Virus record (IMG/VR): IMGVR_UViG_3300030328_000574
Span: 1-23,782 of that record
Strand: one strand, 5' to 3'
Origin: a virus
DNA length: 23,782 nucleotides
This document shows positions 7,090-17,511 of this stretch, piece by piece (positions within the stretch are counted from its first letter, which is position 1; each line of letters begins with the position of its first letter). The position numbers were made by a program, and so were the translations under genes. The notes beneath the pieces are model-generated. The model was not told the DNA's origin. It saw only the letters and a list, made by a program, of their open reading frames with translations, and searched no databases.

Positions 7090-9570
7090 ATGGCAAAATT
7101 CTATCAACGACAATCTACGGGTGGTCGCTTTGACCGTAAAAGTGTAGGAGACTTAGGCTTACGAGCTTTCAAAGATCAACAAGATCAAATTCTTGAGAGT
7201 CTCAAACTACAACGTTTAAGATCTTATGAATATGGAAAACAAAATATTCAAGATATAGAATCTTCACAACGAAAAGAACAGAACTGGAAGGAAGAACTTC
7301 AACAGTTAGAAACTAAAATTCATAACAATAAAGTTAAGAATATTACAAAAAGAGGAGAAGACGAAGCTGACATCCTACTAACTAAAGCAGAGGAGTATAA
7401 GAGAGAGTCAGAGTTTTGGCAAGACTTTGCTCCTAAGTTTGCTAAAGGTTTAGGTAATATAGCTCAGGGTCTTGAACAAGAGTTAGGTAAGAGAGCAGCA
7501 GCTGAGAAAATAGAAGAATGGGAAAAACAAGGTGGTTTAGAGCAGTATCATGGTTTACAAGATGAAGCTGCTCTATATGTTACAGATGAATTAAAAAAGC
7601 AATGCCTAATAGATTCAGCTAAAGCTAACTATGCTGTTGATCTTTGGGGAACTGCTAAAGTAATATTTGAAAGAGACATTGGTAATAGAATCATCAACTC
7701 AGAAGATGCTATATTTAATACTATAAAAGCAAAACTTGATGCTGATAAAAATGTTGATTTTGAAAACTTTACTAAATCAGCTTATAGAGAATTAGATAAA
7801 GTAATAGAAGCACAAGGTATTGATAAACGATCTAAATCTGCTAGAAAGATAAAGACTCATTTCACTAGAAAAATAGCTGCTGAAGCAACTAATCAATATA
7901 ATTTGTTTAAAGGTCATAGAGGAGAGGAATCTATAAAAGATCTAAAGCAAAGTTTTGTAGGTCTTCTTAGAGATCCTACTTCAACTCCTGAGATTAAAAG
8001 CTCGACATTGTATGCATTAGCGACGCTGAAAGGAACAGCTTATACTTTAGATGATAAAGGTCGGCCTATTAAACCAGAGACAACTGGTTTAAGGTTTAAA
8101 GATAAAAATAATAAGTGGAAAGTTAATTATGCTGAAGCTATTAAAGATACAATTCGAGATATAATACCAGAACTAATAACATCACCTAGTGACTATACTA
8201 ACGAACAAGAGCTTTGGGATTTACTTGATGTCCCTACAGATGATGGTAAAACAAAGGTATTAACAAAACATTATAAAACCTTTAGAGAAGAGTTTTCAGA
8301 ACTATATAGTAAACGTATAAATGAGTTAACAAAAAGTGCACAAGATACAGAAGAAGCTGAAACTAATGCTAAAACTGATAAAATTAAAAAAGAGATATTA
8401 AAATATGATCTCAACGAACCAGAAGACAGACGTCAACTTATGATTGAACATGATAAATATCCTTTTGGTTCTGTAGGTAGAACAGTTATTGGTGAGCGAC
8501 TAGGGTACGATCCATCACAACATGATAGTGTACAACAAGTAAATAATTTAGAATTAGCTTTATTAGAAGGCAGACATCTTGAAGCTGTAGAGCTTTGGTC
8601 TTTTTTACCGAAAAAAGGTCAGGAAACATATCTTCCACGGATTAGAGATGTAATAGAATTAACAAATGCTGGTATGACTTATGAAAAAGTGAAGGAATAT
8701 GCTAAAGGTACGATTCAAGGGATATCTTCTAGTGGTAAGCTACCTAATGCAAAACTTCATACTAGCGATGATGGAGCGATTGAAGGCATGGTAGATGCTT
8801 ACTTCTACTATAATAATGAATTAAGAGAAGAATTTCCTAATGTAAAGAAAAGAGATCAAGAGATCAAAAAAAAATTATCTGCAGATTTAGATTATGTAAA
8901 TAAGACTGGTGGAGAGACTATTTTAGGTAGAGGATGGGCTAGACGTTCTACACCATCTACAGGTAGGAAAGCAAATTTTGTAGTTTGGGAAAACTATGAA
9001 GATGAAGGAAGTAAAGATGCATTACTGACTATTAATAATATAAAAGAAGTATTAGATAAAAATGATTTATCAGGTTTACTGAATTATAATGAGAATGGTA
9101 ATGTAGTTACACCAGATGAATTAGATCTAGTAAATGATTTTGTTTTAACAGGACAAGGTGAAATTCCTAATAATGAGAATGTTAATTATTTAGCTTCTAG
9201 ATATAATCTGACTAGAACTGAAATGTGGAATAAAATCTTAACTCATAAGTTTGGAAAAGATGCTTTATTAGTACCTCCTAGTCCTACAGAATTAGCAATT
9301 CAAAGACTTAGAGAATCAAAAGGTATACTACCTAATGATGTTTCTAGATATAGTGGTGAGAATTTAATTAGATTAAATATACTCACAAAACTAGCTGAGA
9401 ATCAACCAGCTGGTATTAATGCTTTTATGAAGAATGAATTCCGTACTCCTATGGATTGGTCAGTTGCTCCTACTTCGACTATGATAAGAAATAGTTATAA
9501 ATATGTAGACAAGGATGGTGAATATCTTATATATAATCCTATAGCAGGAACAACTTATTTTGCAGAATAA
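7090..9570 (+). CDS. Internal virion protein, gp15-like
   Basis: This 826-residue, charged, mostly helical protein is similar in length and position to T7 gp15 (747), which forms part of the periplasmic ejection tube. Residues 1-30 are basic and Gln/Arg-rich (MAKFYQRQSTGGRFDRKSVG). Residues 30-150 are heptad-like and highly charged (LESLKLQRLR...LEQELGKRAAAEKIEEWEK), probably a coiled coil. No enzyme motif and no signal peptide are seen. The start lies nine bases after the preceding stop with only A-rich sequence before it, like several other genes here that lack a clear Shine-Dalgarno site. It ends one base before the next gene. Confidence 0.75.
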   Translation: MAKFYQRQSTGGRFDRKSVGDLGLRAFKDQQDQILESLKLQRLRSYEYGKQNIQDIESSQRKEQNWKEELQQLETKIHNNKVKNITKRGEDEADILLTKAEEYKRESEFWQDFAPKFAKGLGNIAQGLEQELGKRAAAEKIEEWEKQGGLEQYHGLQDEAALYVTDELKKQCLIDSAKANYAVDLWGTAKVIFERDIGNRIINSEDAIFNTIKAKLDADKNVDFENFTKSAYRELDKVIEAQGIDKRSKSARKIKTHFTRKIAAEATNQYNLFKGHRGEESIKDLKQSFVGLLRDPTSTPEIKSSTLYALATLKGTAYTLDDKGRPIKPETTGLRFKDKNNKWKVNYAEAIKDTIRDIIPELITSPSDYTNEQELWDLLDVPTDDGKTKVLTKHYKTFREEFSELYSKRINELTKSAQDTEEAETNAKTDKIKKEILKYDLNEPEDRRQLMIEHDKYPFGSVGRTVIGERLGYDPSQHDSVQQVNNLELALLEGRHLEAVELWSFLPKKGQETYLPRIRDVIELTNAGMTYEKVKEYAKGTIQGISSSGKLPNAKLHTSDDGAIEGMVDAYFYYNNELREEFPNVKKRDQEIKKKLSADLDYVNKTGGETILGRGWARRSTPSTGRKANFVVWENYEDEGSKDALLTINNIKEVLDKNDLSGLLNYNENGNVVTPDELDLVNDFVLTGQGEIPNNENVNYLASRYNLTRTEMWNKILTHKFGKDALLVPPSPTELAIQRLRESKGILPNDVSRYSGENLIRLNILTKLAENQPAGINAFMKNEFRTPMDWSVAPTSTMIRNSYKYVDKDGEYLIYNPIAGTTYFAE

Positions 9571-9571
9571 C

Positions 9572-12500
9572 ATGGCAATTAATGAATTTGAATTAGAGAA
9601 TGAAAAGAAGATTGCTGATGTAAATCCTTCAATGAATATAGCTCAATTGAAGGAGATGTCTGCAACAGAACAAGCTCATTCTCAACTTGATAGCAATACT
9701 TCTCCTCAAGAAGCATCTGGTAGATTTACAGATATGAAAGCAGGAGGTCAACAAATAAACAGTTCTGTTGACCTTAGAAAAGATAATAACTTAGCTAAAT
9801 TCTACAGAGAACTTAAAGAGATAGAACGTATGGATAAGAACGACCTTGGTAGACATGCAAGGGAAAACAGTTTTTATCAAAAATACTATAATATGACTCG
9901 AGAGCAAGTTCAAGATAAAAGGATAAATATCAGATCACAATATGCTAACCCTATGTTGGATCTAAATAATACTTTTCAGAACTTAGCTGTACTTGGAGCA
10001 GGTGCTATATCAGATCCTATAATGGATGCAGTAGGTATACTACCTGGATTAGCTCCATTAGATACATGGTACGATAAAGTAACTAGATCTCCTAACGAAG
10101 GTATGCAGAACATTAGAAGAGTACTCTCTGTTGTAGTACCTTCTATGGTTAGTGGAGGCTTCGTAGCAGGTAAGTTAAAACAACTACCTGCTGAGATGTC
10201 TAAGCTACAGAAAGGTCTAATAGCTACAGGAGCCTTTAGTGCTCAAGAAGCAGCTGTTATAGGTATCAGTGATGTAGGTGAAGAACACAACGCTTTAAGA
10301 ATGTTAGCTGATACATTCCCAGGTATATGGGGTCCAAAAGGTAGTTATCCAATTAAGGAGTGGGCTAAGACTTTAGATAGTGATAGTCCTAGTGTTAGAA
10401 GATATAAGAATATGCTTGATACAGCAGGATTAAGTATATTTGGTAGTATACTAGGAGCTTACATTAAACTTAAAGGTAAGGAACGTACACTACAATGGAT
10501 GAAACCTAAAGACGAAGCTTCTCTTGCATACAAACAGAAGGAGATCGTCAAAGAAGCTGATATTGATAAGCTACTAAGAATACAAGATATTGATACTCAA
10601 CTATCTTTAGGTAGTGAGAATATATCTAGTAAGACACAAGCTAGACTAATTGATGAAAGAGAAGCATTAGCTCAATCTTTAGATCAGATAGATGATTTAG
10701 ATAAAGCTCTAGATGCTGTAGATAGGAATGCTACTCGTGAACAGAATATAGCTGCTCAAGGTAAACTAGCTTCTAATCCTGCACCTACAGAGTTTGATCC
10801 TGATATCACACCAGTATTGAATGAATCAGGTAATGCTAGACAATCAGTACCTCCTGGTAATGTAGCTAGGAATATGGCTGATACTACCTCTATTAAGAAT
10901 GGTGCATCTACAGGAGACCCTGCACCTGTCATAACGGAAGCTATGAGAACTAAAGGATTAATGGTAGGTTCTACTTCAAGAGATGCTGTCTTAGGTGTAG
11001 CTGAACAAGCTAGAGATGTAGGTAGATTTGATGCTTTAGTAGATGGATTTAGATTCACTTCTGATCAAATGAATGAATCAGCTTTTGCTATCTATAAAGA
11101 TATTGTAAACCCTGAAACATCATTAGATGATGTAAAGAAACTATTTGCATCTCTTAAAGATACTAAGAAGTTTCTTATTGGTAGATTTGAAGTTGAGTAT
11201 GCAGGTGAAGAACTAGCTAGAGCTGCAGCCTTTTCATTAAGAGACTTAACTGATAGATTCTTAGGTAGACCTATTGCAGAATCATCAGGTAGAGTTATGG
11301 ATACTTTAGGTAGAGAAGCAGCTACTATTGCTGAAGGTGTACAAGAACTAAGTGGATTTGTAGATGATAATAGGGCAATGGATCTTATTATTGATAAGAT
11401 GCAATTCTTATTAGATGAGTATGCACTTAATAAATATATCTCTGGTTGGCAGTTAAGAAACAAGAACTGGTTTGACCAAGTACCTAAAGATAGACCTATT
11501 AATGAAGTTTTAGAAACTTTAACAAATGAGTTTAAAACAGCTGAAAACTCTATACATGCTAAGAACTTAGAGTTTACTAAGACATTAAAGAATTTAGCTG
11601 AGAATAATCCTTTAGCTGTACGTCCTTTAATTGACGCTTATGCACATACTAAAGGTGATGTAGATTCATTAGTTAAACTACATAGATGGGCTTCAGAACA
11701 GATCACACCAACTGGTATGTTAAAGAGTCCAGATCCACAAGCTTTGAATCTATTTGCTAGATCTGCTTGGGGTGTAATATATAATAATGTTTTATCTGGT
11801 ATATCAGCATTCAGAGCTGGTGTAGGTAACACTGCACAGTTAATACTTAAACCTATTACTTCAATATTAGGACATGGTATATTAGGTCCACTTGATAATT
11901 TTGAAGGATTAAAGAGAGCATTCTATTATAATGCAGCTGTCTTTGAAACTAATAGAAGAGCTTTATCAGATGCTTATTCAATGATGAAGAAAGCACATAA
12001 AGATCCAGATACTATGCTTAAGGCATACCGTAAAGACTTCGTATTTCAAGAAGATAAGTCTTGGGATATCTTAGAAAGTATGCGACCATTATGGGAGCAA
12101 GAAGAGAATTACGGTAAGATAATGCAGTATGATACAGCTAAGAGTTTAAAGGAAATGTCTCGATTACCTTATCTAAGATATGGTATGACTGGAATGGTAT
12201 TCCCTGATGTATTTACGAATACTCACTTAGCTACTCAGTTATCAAGGATGCGAGCATATGATGATGTCTTTAGTGAATTCGGTTATGCTGATTGGTCAAA
12301 GATACATAAGGCTGAAAAGAAACATTACTCTGAAATATTTGATAAAGATGGTCTCATACAAGATAAAGCACTAAAGGCATTATCTGGTGAGGTATCACTA
12401 AACTTAGATGATGGTCTATCTAGTTGGATTAATAAAGGTACAACAGCATATCCTATATCTAAGTTCCTATTTATGTTCCCTAGAACTGGTAGTAACTATG

Positions 12501-13780
12501 TAAAGAATGCTTTATCTTGGACTCCTATCACTATGATTCCTGGTATCAATAAGTATAGCAAGACTATGTATGCTAGGACTGATGACCAGATAGCTGCTGC
12601 TTTAATGGAGCATGGTATTGATATGGCTACCACACCTAATGCAAGAGTACTCTTTAAGAATCTAAGAGCTGAGTATTGGGGAAGATTAGCATTTAGTTCC
12701 ATATTAACTAAGACAATGTGGGATTATTCTATGGCTGGTAACATTAGAGGTAATGGTCATTACAATGCTAGTAGAAGAAACAAAGAAAGAGATCAACTTG
12801 GTTATCAACCTAAGACAATTAATATAGCTGGTAAATGGGTAAGTTATAAAGGTATTCCTGGTGTAGATCCTATACTAAGTATCATAGGAGATATGGCATA
12901 CTATGGTAGAGACATTGATGAAGCACTAGCTCAGAATTGGCAGTCTAAGCTCATGTGGACCATCTCTGCTACATTCCTTAACGAGACTCCTTTACAAGGC
13001 TTAGAGCCGCTTGTAGCCGCCGCTAACGGTGATCTAGCAGGATGGTCTAGGTTAGTAGCTAACTCAGCTAGATCTATGATCCCTCAATCAGGTGCTTTAG
13101 GTGTATTAAGTAATGCTATTACATCTACACAGAAAGATATTCAAGCTGATATTGTTAAGTATGTTCAGAACAAAACTCCAATAGCTTCTAGTTTCTTACC
13201 AGAACAGATTGATATATGGACAGGAGAACCTCTTAATGATATTGATAATCCATTCCTTAGAATACTTAATTCTTTAAGTCCTATTAAAATTAGTGGTACT
13301 GAAGAGCCTTGGAGACAGTGGTTATTAACTACTGGATGGGATGGTTTAGGTAGATTAAAGAAAGATTCAACTGGATCTTATGAGTATACTGAAGCTGAAA
13401 GAGAAGCTATTTATAAGAATATAGGTGAACAAAAACTATATAAGAAACTTATACCTTTAATGAAGAACTCAAGGTATAATAAAGAATTAAAACTATTACG
13501 TGCTCATCGTGCTACTGGTGATGATCTAGAGAATCAAAGAATTAAACTGAAAACTCAACAGTTACCTTTATTCCAAAAGTTAGATCAAATAATCAGAGAT
13601 GCACAATTTTTAGCAGAAAAGGAAGTCCTATCTGAAAAACCTGATGTACTAAATACTATAGTAAGACAACAGGTCGTTAATCAAAGAATGAAGCAAGGTG
13701 ACGTAATGGGAGCTAGACAACAACAGCAACAAGAAAAAGAAGAAAGAACCAGACTCCTTCAATTTGGAGGTAAACGTTAA
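9572..13780 (+). CDS. Large internal virion protein, gp16-like
   Basis: This 1402-residue protein is the largest in the window. Size, order and the preceding gp15-like gene match T7 gp16 (1318 residues), the inner ejectosome component. The N-terminal 130 residues are polar and helical. Hydrophobic stretches follow (NLAVLGAGAISDPIMDAVGILPG near residue 138; SVVVPSMVSGG near 190; SKFLFMFPRTGSNYV near 970). I could not find the lysozyme-like transglycosylase signature that T7 gp16 carries at its N-terminus, so peptidoglycan cleavage may be supplied elsewhere. The C-terminus is very Gln-rich and charged. The ATG at 9572 is chosen over an in-frame TTG at 9560 because the latter overlaps the upstream stop. 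Confidence 0.8.
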   Translation: MAINEFELENEKKIADVNPSMNIAQLKEMSATEQAHSQLDSNTSPQEASGRFTDMKAGGQQINSSVDLRKDNNLAKFYRELKEIERMDKNDLGRHARENSFYQKYYNMTREQVQDKRINIRSQYANPMLDLNNTFQNLAVLGAGAISDPIMDAVGILPGLAPLDTWYDKVTRSPNEGMQNIRRVLSVVVPSMVSGGFVAGKLKQLPAEMSKLQKGLIATGAFSAQEAAVIGISDVGEEHNALRMLADTFPGIWGPKGSYPIKEWAKTLDSDSPSVRRYKNMLDTAGLSIFGSILGAYIKLKGKERTLQWMKPKDEASLAYKQKEIVKEADIDKLLRIQDIDTQLSLGSENISSKTQARLIDEREALAQSLDQIDDLDKALDAVDRNATREQNIAAQGKLASNPAPTEFDPDITPVLNESGNARQSVPPGNVARNMADTTSIKNGASTGDPAPVITEAMRTKGLMVGSTSRDAVLGVAEQARDVGRFDALVDGFRFTSDQMNESAFAIYKDIVNPETSLDDVKKLFASLKDTKKFLIGRFEVEYAGEELARAAAFSLRDLTDRFLGRPIAESSGRVMDTLGREAATIAEGVQELSGFVDDNRAMDLIIDKMQFLLDEYALNKYISGWQLRNKNWFDQVPKDRPINEVLETLTNEFKTAENSIHAKNLEFTKTLKNLAENNPLAVRPLIDAYAHTKGDVDSLVKLHRWASEQITPTGMLKSPDPQALNLFARSAWGVIYNNVLSGISAFRAGVGNTAQLILKPITSILGHGILGPLDNFEGLKRAFYYNAAVFETNRRALSDAYSMMKKAHKDPDTMLKAYRKDFVFQEDKSWDILESMRPLWEQEENYGKIMQYDTAKSLKEMSRLPYLRYGMTGMVFPDVFTNTHLATQLSRMRAYDDVFSEFGYADWSKIHKAEKKHYSEIFDKDGLIQDKALKALSGEVSLNLDDGLSSWINKGTTAYPISKFLFMFPRTGSNYVKNALSWTPITMIPGINKYSKTMYARTDDQIAAALMEHGIDMATTPNARVLFKNLRAEYWGRLAFSSILTKTMWDYSMAGNIRGNGHYNASRRNKERDQLGYQPKTINIAGKWVSYKGIPGVDPILSIIGDMAYYGRDIDEALAQNWQSKLMWTISATFLNETPLQGLEPLVAAANGDLAGWSRLVANSARSMIPQSGALGVLSNAITSTQKDIQADIVKYVQNKTPIASSFLPEQIDIWTGEPLNDIDNPFLRILNSLSPIKISGTEEPWRQWLLTTGWDGLGRLKKDSTGSYEYTEAEREAIYKNIGEQKLYKKLIPLMKNSRYNKELKLLRAHRATGDDLENQRIKLKTQQLPLFQKLDQIIRDAQFLAEKEVLSEKPDVLNTIVRQQVVNQRMKQGDVMGARQQQQQEKEERTRLLQFGGKR

Positions 13781-13789
13781 CAAACAACT

Positions 13790-16700
13790 ATGGCTGTAAC
13801 ACAGAATTCATATACGGGTAATGGCTCCACCACCAATTACTCGTTCACATTTCCATATCTTAAGTCGTCTGAGGTTAAAGCTCAAATAGACGCAACCGTT
13901 ACAACAGCTTTCATCCTAGCTAATGCTACAACGGTACAATTTAATACTGCTCCAGCTAATGGAGCTAAAATCAAAATATATAGAGAGACAGATGACTCTG
14001 CACTTGCAGCCACCTTTTATGCAGGATCAGCGATTAAGTCAGAAGATCTGAATGATAACTTCACTCAGAACTTATATACAACACAAGAAGTTAACGCTAG
14101 ATATCTAAGCAACCTTGGTGGTACCATGGTTGGAGATATGACAATGGCAGAAGATGTAGATATTATATTTGAAGGTGCGACAGATGATGCATATGAAACT
14201 AGACTAACTGTAGCTGATCCTACAGCTGATAGAACTATCACATTACCTAACGTAACTGGTACAGTAGTAACGACTGGAGACACAGGAACAGTTACATCTG
14301 CTATGATAACTGATGGTACTATAGTTAATGCTGATATTAACTCTAATGCTAATATAGATGAAGCAAAGTTAATATCAGGTAGTGCTAATCAGTTAATACA
14401 TACTGCTAATGATGGTAGTACTGTTACATGGACAAGTAATATAGATATTCCTGGTACACTAGATGTTACTGGAGCTACAGATTTAGATAGTACATTAAAT
14501 GTAGATGGTGCATCAACATTAACAACATTAACAACTAGCAGCAATACAACAGTTAATGGTATTCTTACTGCAGCAAATTTTCAAATTAGTGGTAGCGGAC
14601 GAGTATCTAGTGATTTAATTTCAACTGCCCAATCTGGAACAATTGGCTATGACTTAGGTCAAAGTAATAGCAGATGGGATCAATGTCATTTTAATGATGT
14701 ATTTAATTATGGTGATATACAAATTGGTGCTTCTAATAGTGATACGGTTACATTAAATTCTAAGATTGGTTCGAATATTATACCAACTGGTACTCGTGAC
14801 ATAGGTGGTTCTAGTACTAGATGGAATAAAGTATGGGCTACTGATTTAGATGTTAGTGGTACTACAACCTTCGCTGCTGGTTCTATTAGTACTACTGAAA
14901 TAGCAGATAATGCAGTAACTACAGCTAAGATAGCTGATGATGCCATTACTGAAGCTAAAATACTTAATGGTTCAGTTGATACAGATGAACTAAATTCTGG
15001 TGCAGTAACAACAGTCAAAATAAATGATGGTGCTGTAACTACAATTAAAATAGCAGATGATGCTGTAACAAATGCTAAAATAGGTCCAGCTGCTATTACA
15101 AGTACTGAGCTTGGTACAGGTGCGGTTACAACTCTAAAGCTAGCTGATTTAGAACTCAAACTCCTTGCTGGTATGCAGTCAGGTACTGCATCTATTCTGG
15201 CAAGTAGTACTGCTCTTACTGCGACAAATGCTGAAATTAATGCGGTATGTGACGGTAAAACTGTACAAACTACTATATCAGATACTGATGCCTCCTACCC
15301 TACAAGTGGAGCTGTTGTTGATTATGTTGCTGCTCAGTTAGGTCCAGTAGGCGGTCTTGAAGTTATATCTAATGAAGATAATTTCCCTGCTACTCAACCT
15401 GCCTCTGGTGTTGTTATCAGTATTGCAGATGCTGGTGGTATTGTTGTTAATGGTAGTGGTGTATCCACGACTGCGAGAACAGCTGGTAATGGATCAGATA
15501 ACGTAACTATTAATGGATTCCCTTCAACTCTATATAGTGAAACATTAGTAGATAATATGGGTCTACTTGTTAGTTCTACTGGATCTAGCAATACCTACAC
15601 TTATCATAAACTGCTAGGTAAGGAAGATGACATTAAACAGTTATCTTCAGATATCAATGACTTTAAAGCTAGATATAGAGTAGGAAGTTCTAACCCTTCA
15701 TCTGATAATGATGCTGGTGACTTATTCTTTAACACTGCTACTGATAAACTACTTGTTAGGAATGCAGCTAATAACTCTTGGGACGAAGCTCAATCAGTTG
15801 GTAATTTCTATATATCAACTTTAAGTCCTGCATTTAACGGTGTATTAACTGAATTTACAATTACCAATGCACCTACTTATGCATCTCAGATACTATTAAT
15901 CATTAATGGTGTTTTACAGAAACCTAATGCTGGAACATCAGCTCCTGCTGATGGTTTTGCTATAGATGGTAGTACAATTAAATTAGGTGGTGCTCCTGCT
16001 ACTGGATCAACATATTCAGCAGTTGTTATAGGAAGTACAGTAAATATTGGTACTCCAAGTAATAACACAGTAAGTACAGCTATTATCCAGAACTTAGCAG
16101 TTAATACAGATAAGATTGCAGCAGATGCTGTAACTGGAGCAAAGATTGCAGACGATGCAGTTGGTGCTGAACATATAGAAGTATTAGATAGTCACTTACA
16201 ATTAGCAGATAGTTGTAATATAAAAATTGGTACAGGAGATGATCTACAGCTCTACCATAATGGATCTCACTCGTATATAGAGGATTCAGGTACAGGAAAT
16301 CTATACATTAGAAGTAGTAATACAAGGATGCAATCTTCCGCAGGTGAAGATCAAATAATCTTAGTAGAAGACGGAGCCGTAGAACTCTATAACGACGGCA
16401 GTAAGAAGCTTGAGACAGCGTCTTGGGGTGTGGATATAACAGGAGATTGTAGAGCTACTGAATTTAAACTAGAGGATAATCGTTACTTAAGTATTGGTTC
16501 TGATAATGATTTAAGACTCCACCATACTGGGTCGAACGGTAGCATTGATAACAGTACAGGTGCATTAAGTCTAATTGCTGCTAATAATGTAGAACATAAA
16601 ATCCATAGTGATGGAACGTTTGATATAGGTTTTGGTTCTGATAACGTTCAATTAAGACTTGGTGCGGGGTCAGATTTACAAATCTACCATGATGCTACAC

Positions 16701-17509
16701 ATTCAAGGATCAAACACACACCAGCTTCAGGTGATTTAGTAATTCAATCTGATGATACTTATCTTACAGATGGTGCTGGTTCTGAAGTTTACTTCAGGGG
16801 TGTAAAAGACGGAGCCGTAGAACTCTATTACGACAATGTTAAAAAGGCTGAGACATTAACTGATGGTTTCGCAATATCAGGTGATTCAACCTTATATATA
16901 GGTGCGGCTGGAGATCTCAGATTGTATCACAATGGAACGAACTCATATATAAAAAATCTTACTGGAAATTTATATATAATGGCTACTACTTCTGATGTTG
17001 GTATCCAGATTGTCCCTGACGGAACAGTAAAACTTAGACATGACGATAGTAATAAACTTGAGACAACTAGTAGCGGAATTTCCGTATCTGGGAGAATTTC
17101 TGTTGGAGCAGATGAGGCAAATAGAAGCATTAATACCGATGGTAATGCGGGTAATGGTCAGGTAACTTTATACTATGGATTCGGTACGATTGACCTGACT
17201 GCTGCGTCTGATGAACGTGTTAAAAATAATATTGTACCTACTGCAAAAGGACTTGATGATATTCTTAAATTACCTATAGTCGACTTTACTTATACACCAG
17301 AATACGCAGAGGATCACACAACTGTATGGACAGGTGGTATTGCACAGGAATGGCGAAAAGTAGATCCAAATTTAGTAAATACTGAAAATGAAGAATTATT
17401 ATTTATTGAGTACAAACGAGCTATCCCTCATTTAATAAAAGCAGTACAAGAACTATCCGCAGAGGTAGAAACATTGAAAACAAAAGTCGCCGCATTGGAG
17501 GCTAAATAA
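13790..17509 (+). CDS. Tail fibre protein with T7-type N-terminal anchor and C-terminal S74 self-cleaving chaperone
   Basis: This 1239-residue protein is the likely host-recognition fibre. Residues 1-70 form the T7 tail-fibre anchor (MAVTQNSYTGNGSTTNYSFT, later FNTAPANGAKIKIYRET and SAIKSEDLNDNFTQ). Residues 369-454 hold decad-like repeats (AVTTAKIADDA, AVTTIKIADDA). Residues about 680-750 hold another anchor-like beta-module, and residues 810-1090 carry repeated LYHNGSxSYI and DGAVELYYDN units. The last 100 residues are a peptidase S74 intramolecular chaperone: ASDERVKNN with Ser1140-Asp1141, then GGIAQEW, EYKRAIPHLIKAVQEL and a terminal coiled coil. In the family this domain drives trimer folding and then cleaves itself off at the Ser-Asp. 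The gene occupies the T7 gene 17 position. Confidence 0.92.
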   Translation: MAVTQNSYTGNGSTTNYSFTFPYLKSSEVKAQIDATVTTAFILANATTVQFNTAPANGAKIKIYRETDDSALAATFYAGSAIKSEDLNDNFTQNLYTTQEVNARYLSNLGGTMVGDMTMAEDVDIIFEGATDDAYETRLTVADPTADRTITLPNVTGTVVTTGDTGTVTSAMITDGTIVNADINSNANIDEAKLISGSANQLIHTANDGSTVTWTSNIDIPGTLDVTGATDLDSTLNVDGASTLTTLTTSSNTTVNGILTAANFQISGSGRVSSDLISTAQSGTIGYDLGQSNSRWDQCHFNDVFNYGDIQIGASNSDTVTLNSKIGSNIIPTGTRDIGGSSTRWNKVWATDLDVSGTTTFAAGSISTTEIADNAVTTAKIADDAITEAKILNGSVDTDELNSGAVTTVKINDGAVTTIKIADDAVTNAKIGPAAITSTELGTGAVTTLKLADLELKLLAGMQSGTASILASSTALTATNAEINAVCDGKTVQTTISDTDASYPTSGAVVDYVAAQLGPVGGLEVISNEDNFPATQPASGVVISIADAGGIVVNGSGVSTTARTAGNGSDNVTINGFPSTLYSETLVDNMGLLVSSTGSSNTYTYHKLLGKEDDIKQLSSDINDFKARYRVGSSNPSSDNDAGDLFFNTATDKLLVRNAANNSWDEAQSVGNFYISTLSPAFNGVLTEFTITNAPTYASQILLIINGVLQKPNAGTSAPADGFAIDGSTIKLGGAPATGSTYSAVVIGSTVNIGTPSNNTVSTAIIQNLAVNTDKIAADAVTGAKIADDAVGAEHIEVLDSHLQLADSCNIKIGTGDDLQLYHNGSHSYIEDSGTGNLYIRSSNTRMQSSAGEDQIILVEDGAVELYNDGSKKLETASWGVDITGDCRATEFKLEDNRYLSIGSDNDLRLHHTGSNGSIDNSTGALSLIAANNVEHKIHSDGTFDIGFGSDNVQLRLGAGSDLQIYHDATHSRIKHTPASGDLVIQSDDTYLTDGAGSEVYFRGVKDGAVELYYDNVKKAETLTDGFAISGDSTLYIGAAGDLRLYHNGTNSYIKNLTGNLYIMATTSDVGIQIVPDGTVKLRHDDSNKLETTSSGISVSGRISVGADEANRSINTDGNAGNGQVTLYYGFGTIDLTAASDERVKNNIVPTAKGLDDILKLPIVDFTYTPEYAEDHTTVWTGGIAQEWRKVDPNLVNTENEELLFIEYKRAIPHLIKAVQELSAEVETLKTKVAALEAK
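14894..15152 (+). repeat. About 30-nt coding repeat array (AVTxxKIADDAVT) in the tail fibre gene
   Basis: The translation repeats an approximately ten-residue unit around T-T-x-K-I-x-D-D/G-A-V, for example TTAKIADDAI, TTVKINDGAV and TTIKIADDAV. Such units are frequent in cyanophage fibres and probably form a regular trimeric beta or coiled stalk. Length variation by recombination is expected. Confidence 0.8.
16370..16416 (+). repeat. Fibre repeat unit DGAVELYND, copy 1
   Basis: It contains GGAGCCGTAGAACTCTAT, identical in three places (also near 16811 and 17944). The codons are richer in G+C than the surrounding sequence. Confidence 0.85.
16808..16856 (+). repeat. Fibre repeat unit DGAVELYYDN, copy 2
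   Basis: It shares 26 identical consecutive bases with copy 3 in the neighbouring fibre gene and 18 with copy 1. It encodes DGAVELYYDNVKKAET. Confidence 0.85.
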
Positions 17510-17511
17510 CT

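Noticed and set aside
9560-9571. TTG start for the gp16-like protein
   Set aside because: It overlaps the upstream gene and adds only four residues; the ATG at 9572 follows the stop directly.
14894-15152. CRISPR-like periodicity
   Set aside because: The period is about 30 bases without unique spacers and it encodes regular fibre repeats in frame.
14707-15159. Minus-strand open frames within the fibre and internal protein genes
   Set aside because: They are shadows of repetitive or biased coding sequence, with no ribosome site and no recognisable protein.
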